Below, piece after piece: positions 34,501 to 42,728 of a DNA stretch of 64,000 bases (within the stretch, counting starts at the first letter, position 1; each line of letters opens with the position of its first letter). The stretch spans positions 54,017 through 118,016 of the forward strand of contig DASUHM010000007.1 of assembly GCA_036273515.1 (NCBI GenBank), read 5' to 3'. The DNA is from Gaiellales bacterium (GTDB lineage: Bacteria > Actinomycetota > Thermoleophilia > Gaiellales > JAICJC01). The notes below the pieces were generated by a model. That model saw only the letters and a program-made list of their open reading frames with translations, was not told the origin of the DNA and ran no database searches. A program made the position numbers and the translations under genes.

Positions 34501-35388
34501 GTGGATCGCGATGACCTCCTGCGCGCCGCGTGTTTCCTGGCCTTGGACGCGCTGCGAGCGAAGCTGGGCGACGAGCTGCCGTACCGCGGTGCGATCGACC
34601 AGAAATTCGTCTTCGACGGTCGGGACATCGCCTTCATGAACCCGCAGAAGGGCATCCACCGGGCGCGGCAGCAGCGCGGGCCGGCGGCGCTCAGCGTGAT
34701 GACATCTGCCAAGAACCCGTACGGCGATGGCGACACCGATGAGGGATTCGCCTACGCCTATCGTGAAGGCGACCCGGCGCAGCCGGACAACCGCGCGCTG
34801 CGGGAGGCCGCCGCCCTACAGGTGCCGATCGTCTATTTCTACGGCACCCGTCCAGGCGCGTATCAACCGATCTATCCCTGTTATGTTCATGCGGACGACC
34901 CGGTCGGGCGCCGGGTCTTCCTCAGCCCTGGCACGACAACTACGGTTGGGTCCAGCGGCCCGATCGTCGATGGCGTCGAGAGGCGCTACGTGGTGCGTGA
35001 GGTCCGCTCCCGGCTCCACCAAGCCCGGTTTCGGGGCCTCGTCCTCACCGCCTACCGAGACCGATGCACGATCTGCCGATTGCGGGAAAACCGCCTCCTC
35101 GACGCGTCGCACATCGTTCCCGACGTTGAAGCGGAAGGGGTCGCCGAGGTTCGCAACGGCCTTGCGCTGTGCACGATCCATCACCGCGCGTACGACCATG
35201 ACCTCGTGGGCATCTCGCCCGACTACCGCGTCCACGTCGCGCCGCGACTCCTCGATGAGGACGACGGGCCGATGCTCGATCTCTTGAAGGCGGCCCAGGG
35301 AGTGTCCATCGTGCTCCCTGGCGCGAGCCGAAGCCGTCCGGACCGCGACTTGCTCGCCGTGCGGTTCGAGCGGTTCGAGCGGAGATAG
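34501..35388 (+). CDS. HNH endonuclease, type IV restriction-like
   Basis: 295-aa nuclease. The C-terminal HNH domain starts CTICRLRENRLLDASHIVPD (Cys189, Cys192; His in ASHI), then NGLALCTIHHRAYDHDLVGISPDYRVHV with the second zinc Cys, the catalytic His pair and the GIS-DY ending seen in defence-related HNH enzymes. The N-terminal 180 residues (FMNPQKGIHRARQQRG, EGFAYAYREGD) look like a modified-DNA reader, unassigned. GTG at 34501 with TACGAT six nt upstream. G+C in 34801-34980 is 117 of 180 (65%) versus 134 of 180 (74%) in the next gene, suggesting acquisition. Confidence 0.8.
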   Translation: MDRDDLLRAACFLALDALRAKLGDELPYRGAIDQKFVFDGRDIAFMNPQKGIHRARQQRGPAALSVMTSAKNPYGDGDTDEGFAYAYREGDPAQPDNRALREAAALQVPIVYFYGTRPGAYQPIYPCYVHADDPVGRRVFLSPGTTTTVGSSGPIVDGVERRYVVREVRSRLHQARFRGLVLTAYRDRCTICRLRENRLLDASHIVPDVEAEGVAEVRNGLALCTIHHRAYDHDLVGISPDYRVHVAPRLLDEDDGPMLDLLKAAQGVSIVLPGASRSRPDRDLLAVRFERFERR

Positions 35389-35438
35389 CACAGCCCTGCG
35401 TGCCGCCCGGCTCGAGAGGCGGCGGGTATGTATTCCGC

Positions 35439-36890
35439 ATGGCCGCCAGCCCGTCTGCGACCGGCGCCGAATACCCGCCGCCACCGCCGCTCGTCACGCT
35501 GCTCGCGCTGACCATGGGCGTGTTCCTGGTGACCCTCAACGTCACCGTCGTAACGGTCGCGCTGCCCGACATCCAACAGTCCCTGAACGCCCGGCCGGAC
35601 GAGCTCGAGTGGGTCATCGACGCGTACAACCTGGTCGGCGCCAGCCTGCTCCTCTCCGCGGGGTTCTTCGCCGACCGGTTCGGCCGCAAGCGGGCGCTCC
35701 TGACCGGCTACACGATCTTCTCCGGCGGCGCATTGCTGTGCGCGGCGGCCCCGGGCGCCGGCTGGCTGATCCTCTTCCGCGTCATCCAGGCGGTGGGCGG
35801 AACGGCGCTCACGCCGACCAGCCTCTCGATCGTCGCGAACCTCTACCAGGACCCGCGCGAGCGGGCCCGGGCGATCGGGATCTGGGGCGTCTCCTCGGGC
35901 CTCGGCCTCGGCGCCGGGCCGATCGTCGGCGGGGCCGTCTCGGACTGGTGGGGCTGGCGGGCCGTCTTCATCGTGAACGCGGCGGCCGGCCTGGTCGCGC
36001 TCGCGATCGCCTACCGGGTCGTGCCGAGGTCGCGAAGCGACGTGCGGCGCGGCCTCGACATCCGCGGCCAGCTGCTCGCGATCGTCCTGCTCGCGAGCCT
36101 CACGTACGCCCTGATCGAGGCGCCGCGCTACGGCTGGACGTCGCCCCGGATCGTGCTCGTCCTGGCCGCCGACGTCGTCCTCGCCGCCGCCTTCGCGGCC
36201 GTCGAGCTGCGCGTGCACGAGCCGCTGGTCGACCTGCGCGTCTTCCACGACCGGCAGTTCTCCGGGGCGATCTTCATCACGGTGGCGGCGTTCTTCGCCT
36301 ACTCCGGCTTCGTCTACTTCACGGCCCTCTACCTCCAGCAGGTGCGCGGCCTGAGCCCGCTCGAGGCGGGCGTCGTCATGCTCCCGGGCGCGCTGCCCGT
36401 GCTCGCCGGCGGGCCGATCTCGGGCCGGCTCGTCGCGACCCGCGGCGCCCGCGGCGTGCTCTTCGCCGGCACGTTCATTCTCGCCGTCGGCACCCTGCTG
36501 CTGGCGCTGCCCGAGTCCGACGCGCCACTGTGGCAGATCCTCGTCCCGGCGCTCCTGGTCGGCATCGGCTACGGGTTCATCAACGCGCCGGTGAGCACCG
36601 TCGCCGTCGCCACGCTGCCGCGTCAGCAGGCCGGCGTCGCCGCCGCGATGGCGAGCTCGGCCCGGAACGTCGGGCTCGTCATGGGAATCGCGGTGCTCGG
36701 CTCGGTCGTGAACGGGCGCATGCCCGGTCTTCAGGCGCACGAGTCCTACGCGCTCGCCTACACCGACGCGATCCACCCGGCCTACGTCGTCGCCGCGGTC
36801 GTCGCGCTGGCGGCGTCCGCCGTCGCGCTCTCAGCGCTTCGGGCAGAGCCGCCGGGGAGCACCCGCCCGGTCCCCGCGACCGGCCGCTAG
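35439..36890 (+). CDS. MFS transporter, 14-TM DHA2 family
   Basis: 483-aa exporter. TM1 VFLVTLNVTVVTVALPDIQQ (motif D1 equivalent), motif A ADRFGRKRALL, motif C GLGAGPIVGGAVSDWWGWRAVF; 14 hydrophobic segments. ATG at 35439 with TATGTA six nt upstream (leaderless), preferred to an in-frame upstream codon. Convergent with the Lrp gene: stops overlap by 4 bp. Export substrate unknown; it is paralogous to the exporter at 13.6-15.0 kb. Confidence 0.87.
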   Translation: MAASPSATGAEYPPPPPLVTLLALTMGVFLVTLNVTVVTVALPDIQQSLNARPDELEWVIDAYNLVGASLLLSAGFFADRFGRKRALLTGYTIFSGGALLCAAAPGAGWLILFRVIQAVGGTALTPTSLSIVANLYQDPRERARAIGIWGVSSGLGLGAGPIVGGAVSDWWGWRAVFIVNAAAGLVALAIAYRVVPRSRSDVRRGLDIRGQLLAIVLLASLTYALIEAPRYGWTSPRIVLVLAADVVLAAAFAAVELRVHEPLVDLRVFHDRQFSGAIFITVAAFFAYSGFVYFTALYLQQVRGLSPLEAGVVMLPGALPVLAGGPISGRLVATRGARGVLFAGTFILAVGTLLLALPESDAPLWQILVPALLVGIGYGFINAPVSTVAVATLPRQQAGVAAAMASSARNVGLVMGIAVLGSVVNGRMPGLQAHESYALAYTDAIHPAYVVAAVVALAASAVALSALRAEPPGSTRPVPATGR

Positions 36891-37366
36891 ATGATTGGCG
36901 GCTGGCGGCCCGGGATGGGCGCGCCGTTCACGATCGACGTCGTGGTCGAGCCGTAGCGCAGGAAGCGGTCGAGCAGCGGGCTCAGCTCCTCGATCGAGCG
37001 CAGGTGCACCTTGAGGAAGAAGCAGTCCTCGCCCGTGATGCGCAGGCACTCGCTGATCTCGGGGATCTCCTCGGCGAGCTCGGCGATGCGCGGCAGCTGG
37101 CGGGCCGCCGGCTTGACGCGCACGATGGCCGTCAGCTGGTAGCCGAGCGCCCGCGGGTCGATGGCGGTGTGGTAGCCCGTGATGACCCCGGAGCGCTCGA
37201 GCCGGCCCACCCGTTCGGCCACGGCCGGCGGCGAGAGGCTCACCCGCCGGCCGAGCTCGGCGAGCGACATCCGGCCGTCGGCGGAGAGCTCGGAAAGGAT
37301 TCGACGGTCGATCCCGTCGATGAGACGCGGATCCGTCGGTCGAGTCGGGGACACGGCTTCCTTCAT
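36887..37366 (-). CDS. Lrp/AsnC family regulator
   Basis: 159-aa feast/famine regulator. The HTH is DRRILSELSADGRMSLAELGRRVSLSPPAVAERVGRLE (written here as a continuous helix-turn-helix at residues 20-57) and the RAM effector domain follows from YQLTAIVRVKP. It is divergent from an EamA-type exporter, a common arrangement for amino-acid export control. ATG at 37366, with TACGGT seven nt upstream. The shared intergenic space holds an 8-bp perfect inverted repeat that is a likely operator. Confidence 0.88.
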   Translation of the reverse strand: MKEAVSPTRPTDPRLIDGIDRRILSELSADGRMSLAELGRRVSLSPPAVAERVGRLERSGVITGYHTAIDPRALGYQLTAIVRVKPAARQLPRIAELAEEIPEISECLRITGEDCFFLKVHLRSIEELSPLLDRFLRYGSTTTSIVNGAPIPGRQPPII

Positions 37367-37406
37367 GACATAAACCGTAGCGACATACCGTCGATCGTGT
37401 ATGTCG
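37367..37406. promoter_or_regulatory. Lrp-type operator in divergent promoter region
   Basis: CGACATAC (37381-37388) and GTATGTCG (37399-37406) are exact reverse complements with a 10-bp spacer; a further GACATA half-site lies at 37367-37372. The region includes the leftward -10 (TACGGT, 37379-37374) and is just upstream of the rightward -10 (TACCCT, 37425-37430). Confidence 0.6.
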
Positions 37407-37436
37407 CGATCCCCGCGCCCGACCTACCCTGAACTC

Positions 37437-38315
37437 ATGTTCGCCATCACGCCGCGGCGTCTCGGGGCCCGAGCCGTGCCGCCGCAGGCGTACTTCGCCG
37501 GAAGCGCCGTCTTCCACTACCTGGGCCCGTCGTTCGCCGTGCTGCTCTTCGCCCGCGTCGACGTGCTCGGCGTCGCCTGGATGCGCATCGCCTCGGCCGC
37601 CCTCGTCCTCGCCGCGTGGCGGCGGCCCTGGCGGCGCCTGCGCGAGGTCGACGCGAGAACCCGCCTGCTGGTCGCCGGCCTCGGCGCCGTCTTCGCCTGC
37701 ATGAACGCCTGCTTCTACCTCGCCATCGACCGCCTGCCGCTCGCGACGGTCGCCGCCGTCGAGTTCCTCGGGCCGGTCGCGCTCGCCCTCGCCGGCGCGC
37801 GCACCGGCCGAAACTGGCTCGCCGTCGCCGCGGCGACGGCCGGCGTGTATCTGCTGACCCACGTCCAGATCGCCCGCGGCGCGACCGGCGTCGGCTTCGC
37901 GCTTGCGAACGCCGCGCTCTTCACCGCCTACATCGTGCTCGCCCACCGTGTCGCCCAAGCACCGGCGCTCGGAGGCATCGACGGGCTGGCCGCGGCCATG
38001 CTGTGCGCGCTCGTCTTCGTGTTCCCGATCGGGTTCGCCGATGCCGCGCACGCGCTCACCGACCCGGTCGCGGTGCTGGCCGGGATCGGGGTCGGCGTCT
38101 CCTCGTCGGTCATCCCCTACGTGTGCGACCAGCTGGCGATGGCACGGCTCGCCCGGGCCACCTACGCGCTCTTCGTCTCGCTGCTGCCGGCGTGCGCCGT
38201 CGTCCTCGGCGTCGTCGTGCTCCGCCAGATCCCGACGGCGCTCGACCTGGCCGGCATCGGCCTCGTCATGCTCGGGGTGTCGCTCCACCGCGAGCCGCAG
38301 GAGGCTGCGGGCTAG
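37437..38315 (+). CDS. EamA/RhtA-like metabolite exporter
   Basis: 292-aa DMT-superfamily permease with ten TM segments in two EamA halves; the N-terminal half begins YFAGSAVFHYLGPSFAVLLF and the second half at GVGFALANAALFTAYIVLAHR. RhtA-type members export threonine/homoserine and other amino acids. ATG at 37437 has TACCCT six nt upstream; the in-frame ATG at 37401 lies within the operator and is less likely. Regulated by the divergent Lrp protein (inference from position). Stop overlaps the convergent MFS gene by 4 bp. Confidence 0.86.
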   Translation: MFAITPRRLGARAVPPQAYFAGSAVFHYLGPSFAVLLFARVDVLGVAWMRIASAALVLAAWRRPWRRLREVDARTRLLVAGLGAVFACMNACFYLAIDRLPLATVAAVEFLGPVALALAGARTGRNWLAVAAATAGVYLLTHVQIARGATGVGFALANAALFTAYIVLAHRVAQAPALGGIDGLAAAMLCALVFVFPIGFADAAHALTDPVAVLAGIGVGVSSSVIPYVCDQLAMARLARATYALFVSLLPACAVVLGVVVLRQIPTALDLAGIGLVMLGVSLHREPQEAAG

Positions 38316-39754
38316 ACGCGCTCGGCGACCGGCGGGGCCGGCTCGGGCGCCGCGGGCACGCCGACCCGGCGGTGGATGCTCGGGACGAACATCGCCGCGA
38401 CGGCCGCCGCGATCATCCCGGCCGCGAGCACGAGAAAGCTGAGGACGTAGCCGCGCTCGTGCGGCAGCGTGCCTGCGGCCACCCCGGCCACGATCACGCT
38501 CGTCACCACCTGGCTCCCGATCGCGCCGCCAACCGTGCGGATGTTCGCGTTCATGCCGGTGGCGACGCCGGTGTGCGTGCTCGGCACCGCGTCGACGATC
38601 AGGTTCGTCATCGCCGAGAACGCGAGGCCCATGCCTGCGCCCGCGAACGCCATGCACACGTACACCTGCCACTCATGGTCGTGCGCGATCGCGAGGAACA
38701 CGAACGCGAGGCCGCCGGTCAGGCCGCCTGCGATCAGCGGCAGCTTCGACCCGACCGCGGCCGTGATCCGGCCGATCGACATCCCGACGACGATCATCGC
38801 CGCCGTCGCCGGCAGCAGGGCCAGGCCGGCGCCGGTGATCGAGGCGGCGAAGCCGTAACCGGCCGCCTTCGGCGCCTCCATGAACTCGGGCAGGACGACC
38901 ATCATCGAGTACATCCCGAAGCCGAACAGGAACGCGGAGACGTTCGTCCACCAGACGACGGGCGTGCGCATCAGGCGGACGTCGACGAGCGGCTCCCGCG
39001 CCCGCAGCTCGACGGCCACCCACGCCGCGAACAGGATGACGGCCGCGATGAAGAGCCCGATCACCCGCGCCGACGTCCAGCCCCAGTCGGACCCCTCGCT
39101 CACCCCGAGCAGCAGGGCGATCAGCCAGCCGGACAGGAGCCCGGCGGCGAGGAAGTTCACCGTCCCGGGGGTCTTCACGGGCGACTCGGGCACGAACAGG
39201 AAGGTCGCGATCGTCGCGATCGCGGTCATGACGAGCGGGATCCAGAACAGCCAGTGGTAGCTGAGGTGGTCGACGATCGGCCCGGCGAGCACGATGCCGA
39301 GGCCGGAGCCGACGCCGAGCAGGGTGGAGATGCCGCCGATCGCGCCGGGCACCCGCTCGCGCGGGAACTCGTCGCGGATGATCCCGAAGGCGAGCGGGAA
39401 GACGGCGCCACCGAGGCCCTGGAGCACGCGGGCGGCGATCATCACGCCGATCGAGCTCGTGAGCGCGGCAACCAGCGACCCGGCGGAGAGCGCCGCCAGC
39501 ACGACGACGAGCATCCGCTCCTTCCCGAACATGTCGCCGAGCCGGCCCAGCACCGGCGTCGCCACCGACGCGCTCAGGAGGTAGGCGGTGAAGATCCACG
39601 AGACCGTGCTCTGCGACGTGTGCAGCGCTGCCTGCAGGTCCGGGAGCGCCGGAACGACGAGCGACTGGAGCAGGACGTAGGCCATCGCGCCCGTGCCGAG
39701 CACGGCGAACGTCCGGTTCGGGCTCTGGCGGGGATGCGGATCGGCCAGGCTCAC
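38312..39754 (-). CDS. MFS transporter, 14-TM DHA2 family
   Basis: 480-aa exporter with about 14 TM segments. TM1 is followed by LVVPALPDLQAAL, then motif A-like LGRLGDMFGKERMLVVV, and GLGIVLAGPIVDHLSYHWLF in TM5 (motif C). GTG at 39754 with TAGGCT nine nt upstream. Single gene; next to an unrelated binding-protein gene on the same strand with 59 bp between. Confidence 0.86.
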   Translation of the reverse strand: MSLADPHPRQSPNRTFAVLGTGAMAYVLLQSLVVPALPDLQAALHTSQSTVSWIFTAYLLSASVATPVLGRLGDMFGKERMLVVVLAALSAGSLVAALTSSIGVMIAARVLQGLGGAVFPLAFGIIRDEFPRERVPGAIGGISTLLGVGSGLGIVLAGPIVDHLSYHWLFWIPLVMTAIATIATFLFVPESPVKTPGTVNFLAAGLLSGWLIALLLGVSEGSDWGWTSARVIGLFIAAVILFAAWVAVELRAREPLVDVRLMRTPVVWWTNVSAFLFGFGMYSMMVVLPEFMEAPKAAGYGFAASITGAGLALLPATAAMIVVGMSIGRITAAVGSKLPLIAGGLTGGLAFVFLAIAHDHEWQVYVCMAFAGAGMGLAFSAMTNLIVDAVPSTHTGVATGMNANIRTVGGAIGSQVVTSVIVAGVAAGTLPHERGYVLSFLVLAAGMIAAAVAAMFVPSIHRRVGVPAAPEPAPPVAERV

Positions 39755-39812
39755 GGGGGAGTCAGCCTAGTCGAGACGCGTCCGTCTCGCCGTGGCACCC
39801 GGCCCAGCCGCG

Positions 39813-40997
39813 TCAGGACTTGATGATCGGGTCGAAGTTCCCGTTCCAGGCCTCGAAGAGCGCCCGGGTCGAGAACGTCGGGTAGTTGCGCGCGCGGGCC
39901 GACATCGCCGGCGTCGGGAAGACGAGCGAGCTGCGGCCGACGGCGGGATCGGACTTCTCGAGGATCGCCTGGGCGTCCGGCACGGGGGTGATGTACTCGA
40001 CCCAGTCGGCCACCATCGCCGCCACACGCGGCTGGTAGTAGTAATTCATCCACGCCATGGCGCTCAGCGGATTGCGCGCGTGCATGGGGATCATCATGTT
40101 GTCCGTCCAGTGCATGACGCCTTCGTCGGGCACCACGAACCTGAGCTCGGGGTGGCCGGAGGCGTTGGCCTGGAAGATGTCGCCCGACCAGGCCTGGCTG
40201 ATCCAGGTGTCGCCGCGCTCGAGCACGTTGATGTAGCCCTGGTCGTAGTAGCCGCGGACGAGCCCGCGCTGCTTGCGTAAGACCCCGGCCGCCCGCTCCC
40301 AGTCGGCGGTGGTCGAGGTGGCGGGGTCGACGCCCAGGTAGAGCAGGCCGGCGGAGCCGAGGTCGGTGTTGTCGTTCATCATCCCGATCCGGCCCCGGTA
40401 CTTGGGGTTCCACAGGTCCTTGATGCTCGTGATCTCGCCGTCGACCCGGTTCGCGTTGTAGGCGATCCCGGTGAAGCCCGACTGCCACGGGATCGTGTAG
40501 CGGTTGCCCGGGTCGTAGTTCGGGCTCTTCGCGATCGAGGCCGCGTACGTGGCGAAGTTCGGGAGCATCGAGTGGTCGAGCGGCGTGAGCCAGCCGTTGC
40601 CGATCAGCTGGCTCGTCTGCCAGCCGTTCGTGAGCACGATCAGGTCGTAGCCGAGCGGCTGCCCGGCCTGGAGCCGCGGCGCGATCTTCTGGAAGAACGG
40701 CTCGTTGCCCTCGATGACCTCGTCGTAGGTGACCTCGATGCCGGTGTGGCGCGAGAACCCGTTCAGGCTCGGGCGGTCCTTCAGCCAGTTCGTGTAGTCG
40801 ATGTAGAGCGGCCAGTTCGCGAACACCAGCCGGCCGGTGTCGTGCTGGCCGCCCCACCACTCGGTGCTGCCGACCGGCGCGGGGGAGCGCGTGGTCACCT
40901 CCCCGCACGCTGCCAGGAGCGGGGCGGCGGCGAAGGCGCCGGCGGTGAGGCCGGCGCGGCGCAGCAGCCGCCCACGAGACATGCGGCCGTCGCTCAT
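39813..40997 (-). CDS. spermidine/putrescine-type ABC substrate-binding lipoprotein (PotD-like)
   Basis: 394-aa periplasmic-type binding protein. N-terminus MSRGRLLRRAGL then a hydrophobic stretch and LLAACG: an Arg pair resembling a Tat signal with a lipobox. The mature part shows PotD features LVFANWPLYIDYTN, YDLIVLTNGW, DMIP-like NYYYQP and WISQAWSGD. Polyamines are the family's usual ligands. ATG at 40997 overlaps the stop of the upstream gene by 4 bp. No permease or ATPase genes adjoin, so the rest of the transporter is elsewhere or this is an orphan receptor. Confidence 0.85.
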   Translation of the reverse strand: MSDGRMSRGRLLRRAGLTAGAFAAAPLLAACGEVTTRSPAPVGSTEWWGGQHDTGRLVFANWPLYIDYTNWLKDRPSLNGFSRHTGIEVTYDEVIEGNEPFFQKIAPRLQAGQPLGYDLIVLTNGWQTSQLIGNGWLTPLDHSMLPNFATYAASIAKSPNYDPGNRYTIPWQSGFTGIAYNANRVDGEITSIKDLWNPKYRGRIGMMNDNTDLGSAGLLYLGVDPATSTTADWERAAGVLRKQRGLVRGYYDQGYINVLERGDTWISQAWSGDIFQANASGHPELRFVVPDEGVMHWTDNMMIPMHARNPLSAMAWMNYYYQPRVAAMVADWVEYITPVPDAQAILEKSDPAVGRSSLVFPTPAMSARARNYPTFSTRALFEAWNGNFDPIIKS

Positions 40998-41671
40998 CGC
41001 AGCACCACGAACCCGATGACGACGCCGATCCAGCCGAGCAGGATCATGGCGGGGACGACGAGGGCGCCCGAGTTGCGGCCGACGATCGACTCGCGCGCCG
41101 TCGGCCGCAGCACCATCCGCCCGTGGGCGACGCGGCGGCCGGCGGCCAGCAGGACGAGCGCGAGGAGCGCGACGGTCACCGCCGCGATCCCGCCGATCTC
41201 GGCGCGGCGGACGAGGACGGGATCGAGCTTCGTGTGCGCGATCGTGGGCGCGGCCAGCGGAGGCGGCGCCTGGGCCGGCGGAACGTTGCCCGCGTCGGGC
41301 ACGTTCACGATGCCGGTGACGGCCTCGCGAGTGGCGACGCCGGACGGGTCGCGCAGGAAGACGCTGTAGCAGTACGCGGCGCCGGGCTTCACCGAGAGGT
41401 CGATCACGTGCAGGCGCGAGACCTCGCCGGCAGCGACGCCGTCGGCGGTCGTCTGCGGGCAGTCGGGCCGGCCGCGGCGGACGACGACCTTGCCGGGCCC
41501 GGCGAGCCGGTGCCAGCTGACGAAGACCTCGCCCCTCGTCACCACGACCCCGACGTGGGCCACTCGCGCCGTCAGGCGAGCCTGGGGGCTCTGGGCCGCG
41601 GCGACGCCCCCCATGCCGAGCCACAGGAGTGCCGAACCCACGATGACCGTAACCAGGCCGCGCCGAGGCAT
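40994..41671 (-). CDS. exported membrane-anchored protein with Ig/FnIII-like domain, unknown
   Basis: 225-aa protein with an N-terminal signal (VTVIVGSALLWLGMGGVAAAQ), an extracellular beta-rich domain with two Cys (RPDCPQT, AAYCYSVFLRD) that resembles a fibronectin-type fold, a Pro/Ala linker, and two C-terminal TM helices (AEIGGIAAVTVALLALVLLA; VVPAMILLGWIGVVIGFVV). Start is uncertain: GGAGG lies 13 nt before ATG 41671, and a GTG at 41689 is in frame. Translationally coupled to the PotD-like gene. Could be a partner of the binding protein. Confidence 0.6.
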   Translation of the reverse strand: MPRRGLVTVIVGSALLWLGMGGVAAAQSPQARLTARVAHVGVVVTRGEVFVSWHRLAGPGKVVVRRGRPDCPQTTADGVAAGEVSRLHVIDLSVKPGAAYCYSVFLRDPSGVATREAVTGIVNVPDAGNVPPAQAPPPLAAPTIAHTKLDPVLVRRAEIGGIAAVTVALLALVLLAAGRRVAHGRMVLRPTARESIVGRNSGALVVPAMILLGWIGVVIGFVVLR

Positions 41672-41728
41672 GCCAGCCAAAACCTCCACCCTCCAGACAT
41701 TTCCAAGCTACAGCCGCCGCGAGGGTTG

Positions 41729-42076
41729 TCAACGGGGCGACCGCGGGGCGGGTTTGCGCCCCCGCGACTCGTGCTCGCCGAGCACGTTCAGGACGGCCGT
41801 CGTGACGGCGGCCGCGTCGACGCTCAGCTTCGGCGCCACCTCGCGCTCGAAGGCGCGGGCGAGCATGTACCAGGTCATCGTCCACTGGAGGCCGCAGCGG
41901 CTGCACTGGAGCGTCACCGATCGCAGCGACGAGCGGTAGATGCGGGGCTCGGGACGCGTGCAGACCGGGCACACACACAGGCGGCGGGCGAAGCGGGCGG
42001 CGTTGTGCACGTTGAAACGGCCCGCGTCGTCGACCTCGAGCCGCTGCAGGACCCCGCGCCTTGCATGAACGTCCAT
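41729..42076 (-). CDS. zinc-ribbon protein, unknown
   Basis: 115-aa protein with four Cys in CVCPVC...LQCSRCGLQW, a rubredoxin-like zinc ribbon at about residues 33-66, followed by a helical C-terminus (DAAAVTTAVLNVLGEH). ATG at 42076 follows TAGTCT by 6 nt, so it is probably leaderless. The start codon sits in a perfect 7-bp inverted repeat, suggesting self-repression or a hairpin at the 5' end. Function unknown. Confidence 0.65.
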   Translation of the reverse strand: MDVHARRGVLQRLEVDDAGRFNVHNAARFARRLCVCPVCTRPEPRIYRSSLRSVTLQCSRCGLQWTMTWYMLARAFEREVAPKLSVDAAAVTTAVLNVLGEHESRGRKPAPRSPR

Positions 42077-42080
42077 GCAA
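42061..42080. promoter_or_regulatory. inverted repeat over the zinc-ribbon start codon
   Basis: TTGCATG (42061-42067) and CATGCAA (42074-42080) are exact reverse complements with a 6-nt spacer. The start codon is at 42076-42074 and the -10 box at 42088-42083. It is either an operator at the transcription start or a 5' RNA hairpin. Confidence 0.5.
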
Positions 42081-42292
42081 AGAGACTACCGGTTCCGGCC
42101 GCTTTCGGACGGATGTTTGTGCGTGCGCGCGCCCGGGTAGGGGCGGGGCGCGGCGGTCGGGGCACTCACGCGAGCCCACTGCGTTTCACCCACTGCACCC
42201 GGCCGCCGCGTTCCTGCGCCGCCGGCATCCCAGGTTTGGGGTGACACCGAGGCGGGCACCACGCGGGTTCTGCCTTCAAGGAGGTGAACCGC

Positions 42293-42511
42293 GTGACCAT
42301 CACTCGAACCACCATCGCGGGCGCCCTGGCGATCAACGTCCCCAGCATCTACTGGGCGACGGTGCTCCCCACGGCAGCCCTCGTCATCAGCATCGTCACC
42401 CTCGCCGGCATCGGGGCGCTGCTCGGCGCCTTCACGGGCTGGGCCGTCATCACCGGAGACGAGCCCGAGGCGCGCGTCTGGCCCGAGGTCGAGGAGCGGC
42501 TGGCTGCCTGA
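42293..42511 (+). CDS. small membrane protein, unknown
   Basis: 72-aa protein from GTG 42293, preceded by AAGGAGGTGA at 5 nt. Two hydrophobic helices (about residues 9-28 and 30-52) and a short acidic C-terminus (GDEPEARVWPEVEER). It stands alone upstream of the Tad locus, followed at once by a REP-like composite. No family recognised. Confidence 0.65.
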   Translation: MTITRTTIAGALAINVPSIYWATVLPTAALVISIVTLAGIGALLGAFTGWAVITGDEPEARVWPEVEERLAA

Positions 42512-42587
42512 GAATCGGGGTCTGACCCCGAACGGTTGGCGTGACAGTTCCGTTGCGCTTCCGTTCGGGGTCTGACCCCACCCGAAT
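42512..42587. repeat. head-to-head pair of REP-like palindromes
   Basis: GGGGTCTGACCCC at 42517-42529 and 42567-42579. With flanks, GGGGTCTGACCCCGAACGG and CCGTTCGGGGTCTGACCCC are reverse complements at 18 of 19 positions; GAAT ends both sides. The middle has TTCCGTTGCGCTTCCGTT, shared in reverse with 30192. Arrangement is BIME-like. Confidence 0.72.
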
Positions 42588-42665
42588 GGGTGGTCCTGCA
42601 TCCCCGGATCGCAGGGAATCGGGCGTTCGCGTGCTCATAGCAAAGAGCACAATCGACAAGAGCGC

Positions 42666-42696
42666 GCAATTGGCGCACGGCTTGACTGTCAATTGC
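42666..42696. promoter_or_regulatory. CAATTG dyad, copy 2
   Basis: CAATTG at 42667-42672 and 42690-42695, 23 bp start to start; the flanks (CAATTGGC left, GTCAATTG right) mirror copy 1 at 12706. A TTGACT within it could be a -35. It lies upstream of the response-regulator gene. Confidence 0.4.
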
Positions 42697-42728
42697 GTTG
42701 TCTCCGCCCTCCTATCGCGAGCACCCCA

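Noticed and set aside
30706..35388. Restriction-modification system made of the methylase and HNH gene
   Set aside because: They are on opposite strands, 2.7 kb apart, separated by unrelated genes, with separate promoters.
39813..41671. Complete spermidine/putrescine transporter
   Set aside because: Only the binding protein and a membrane protein of unknown type are present; no PotA, PotB or PotC-like genes adjoin.
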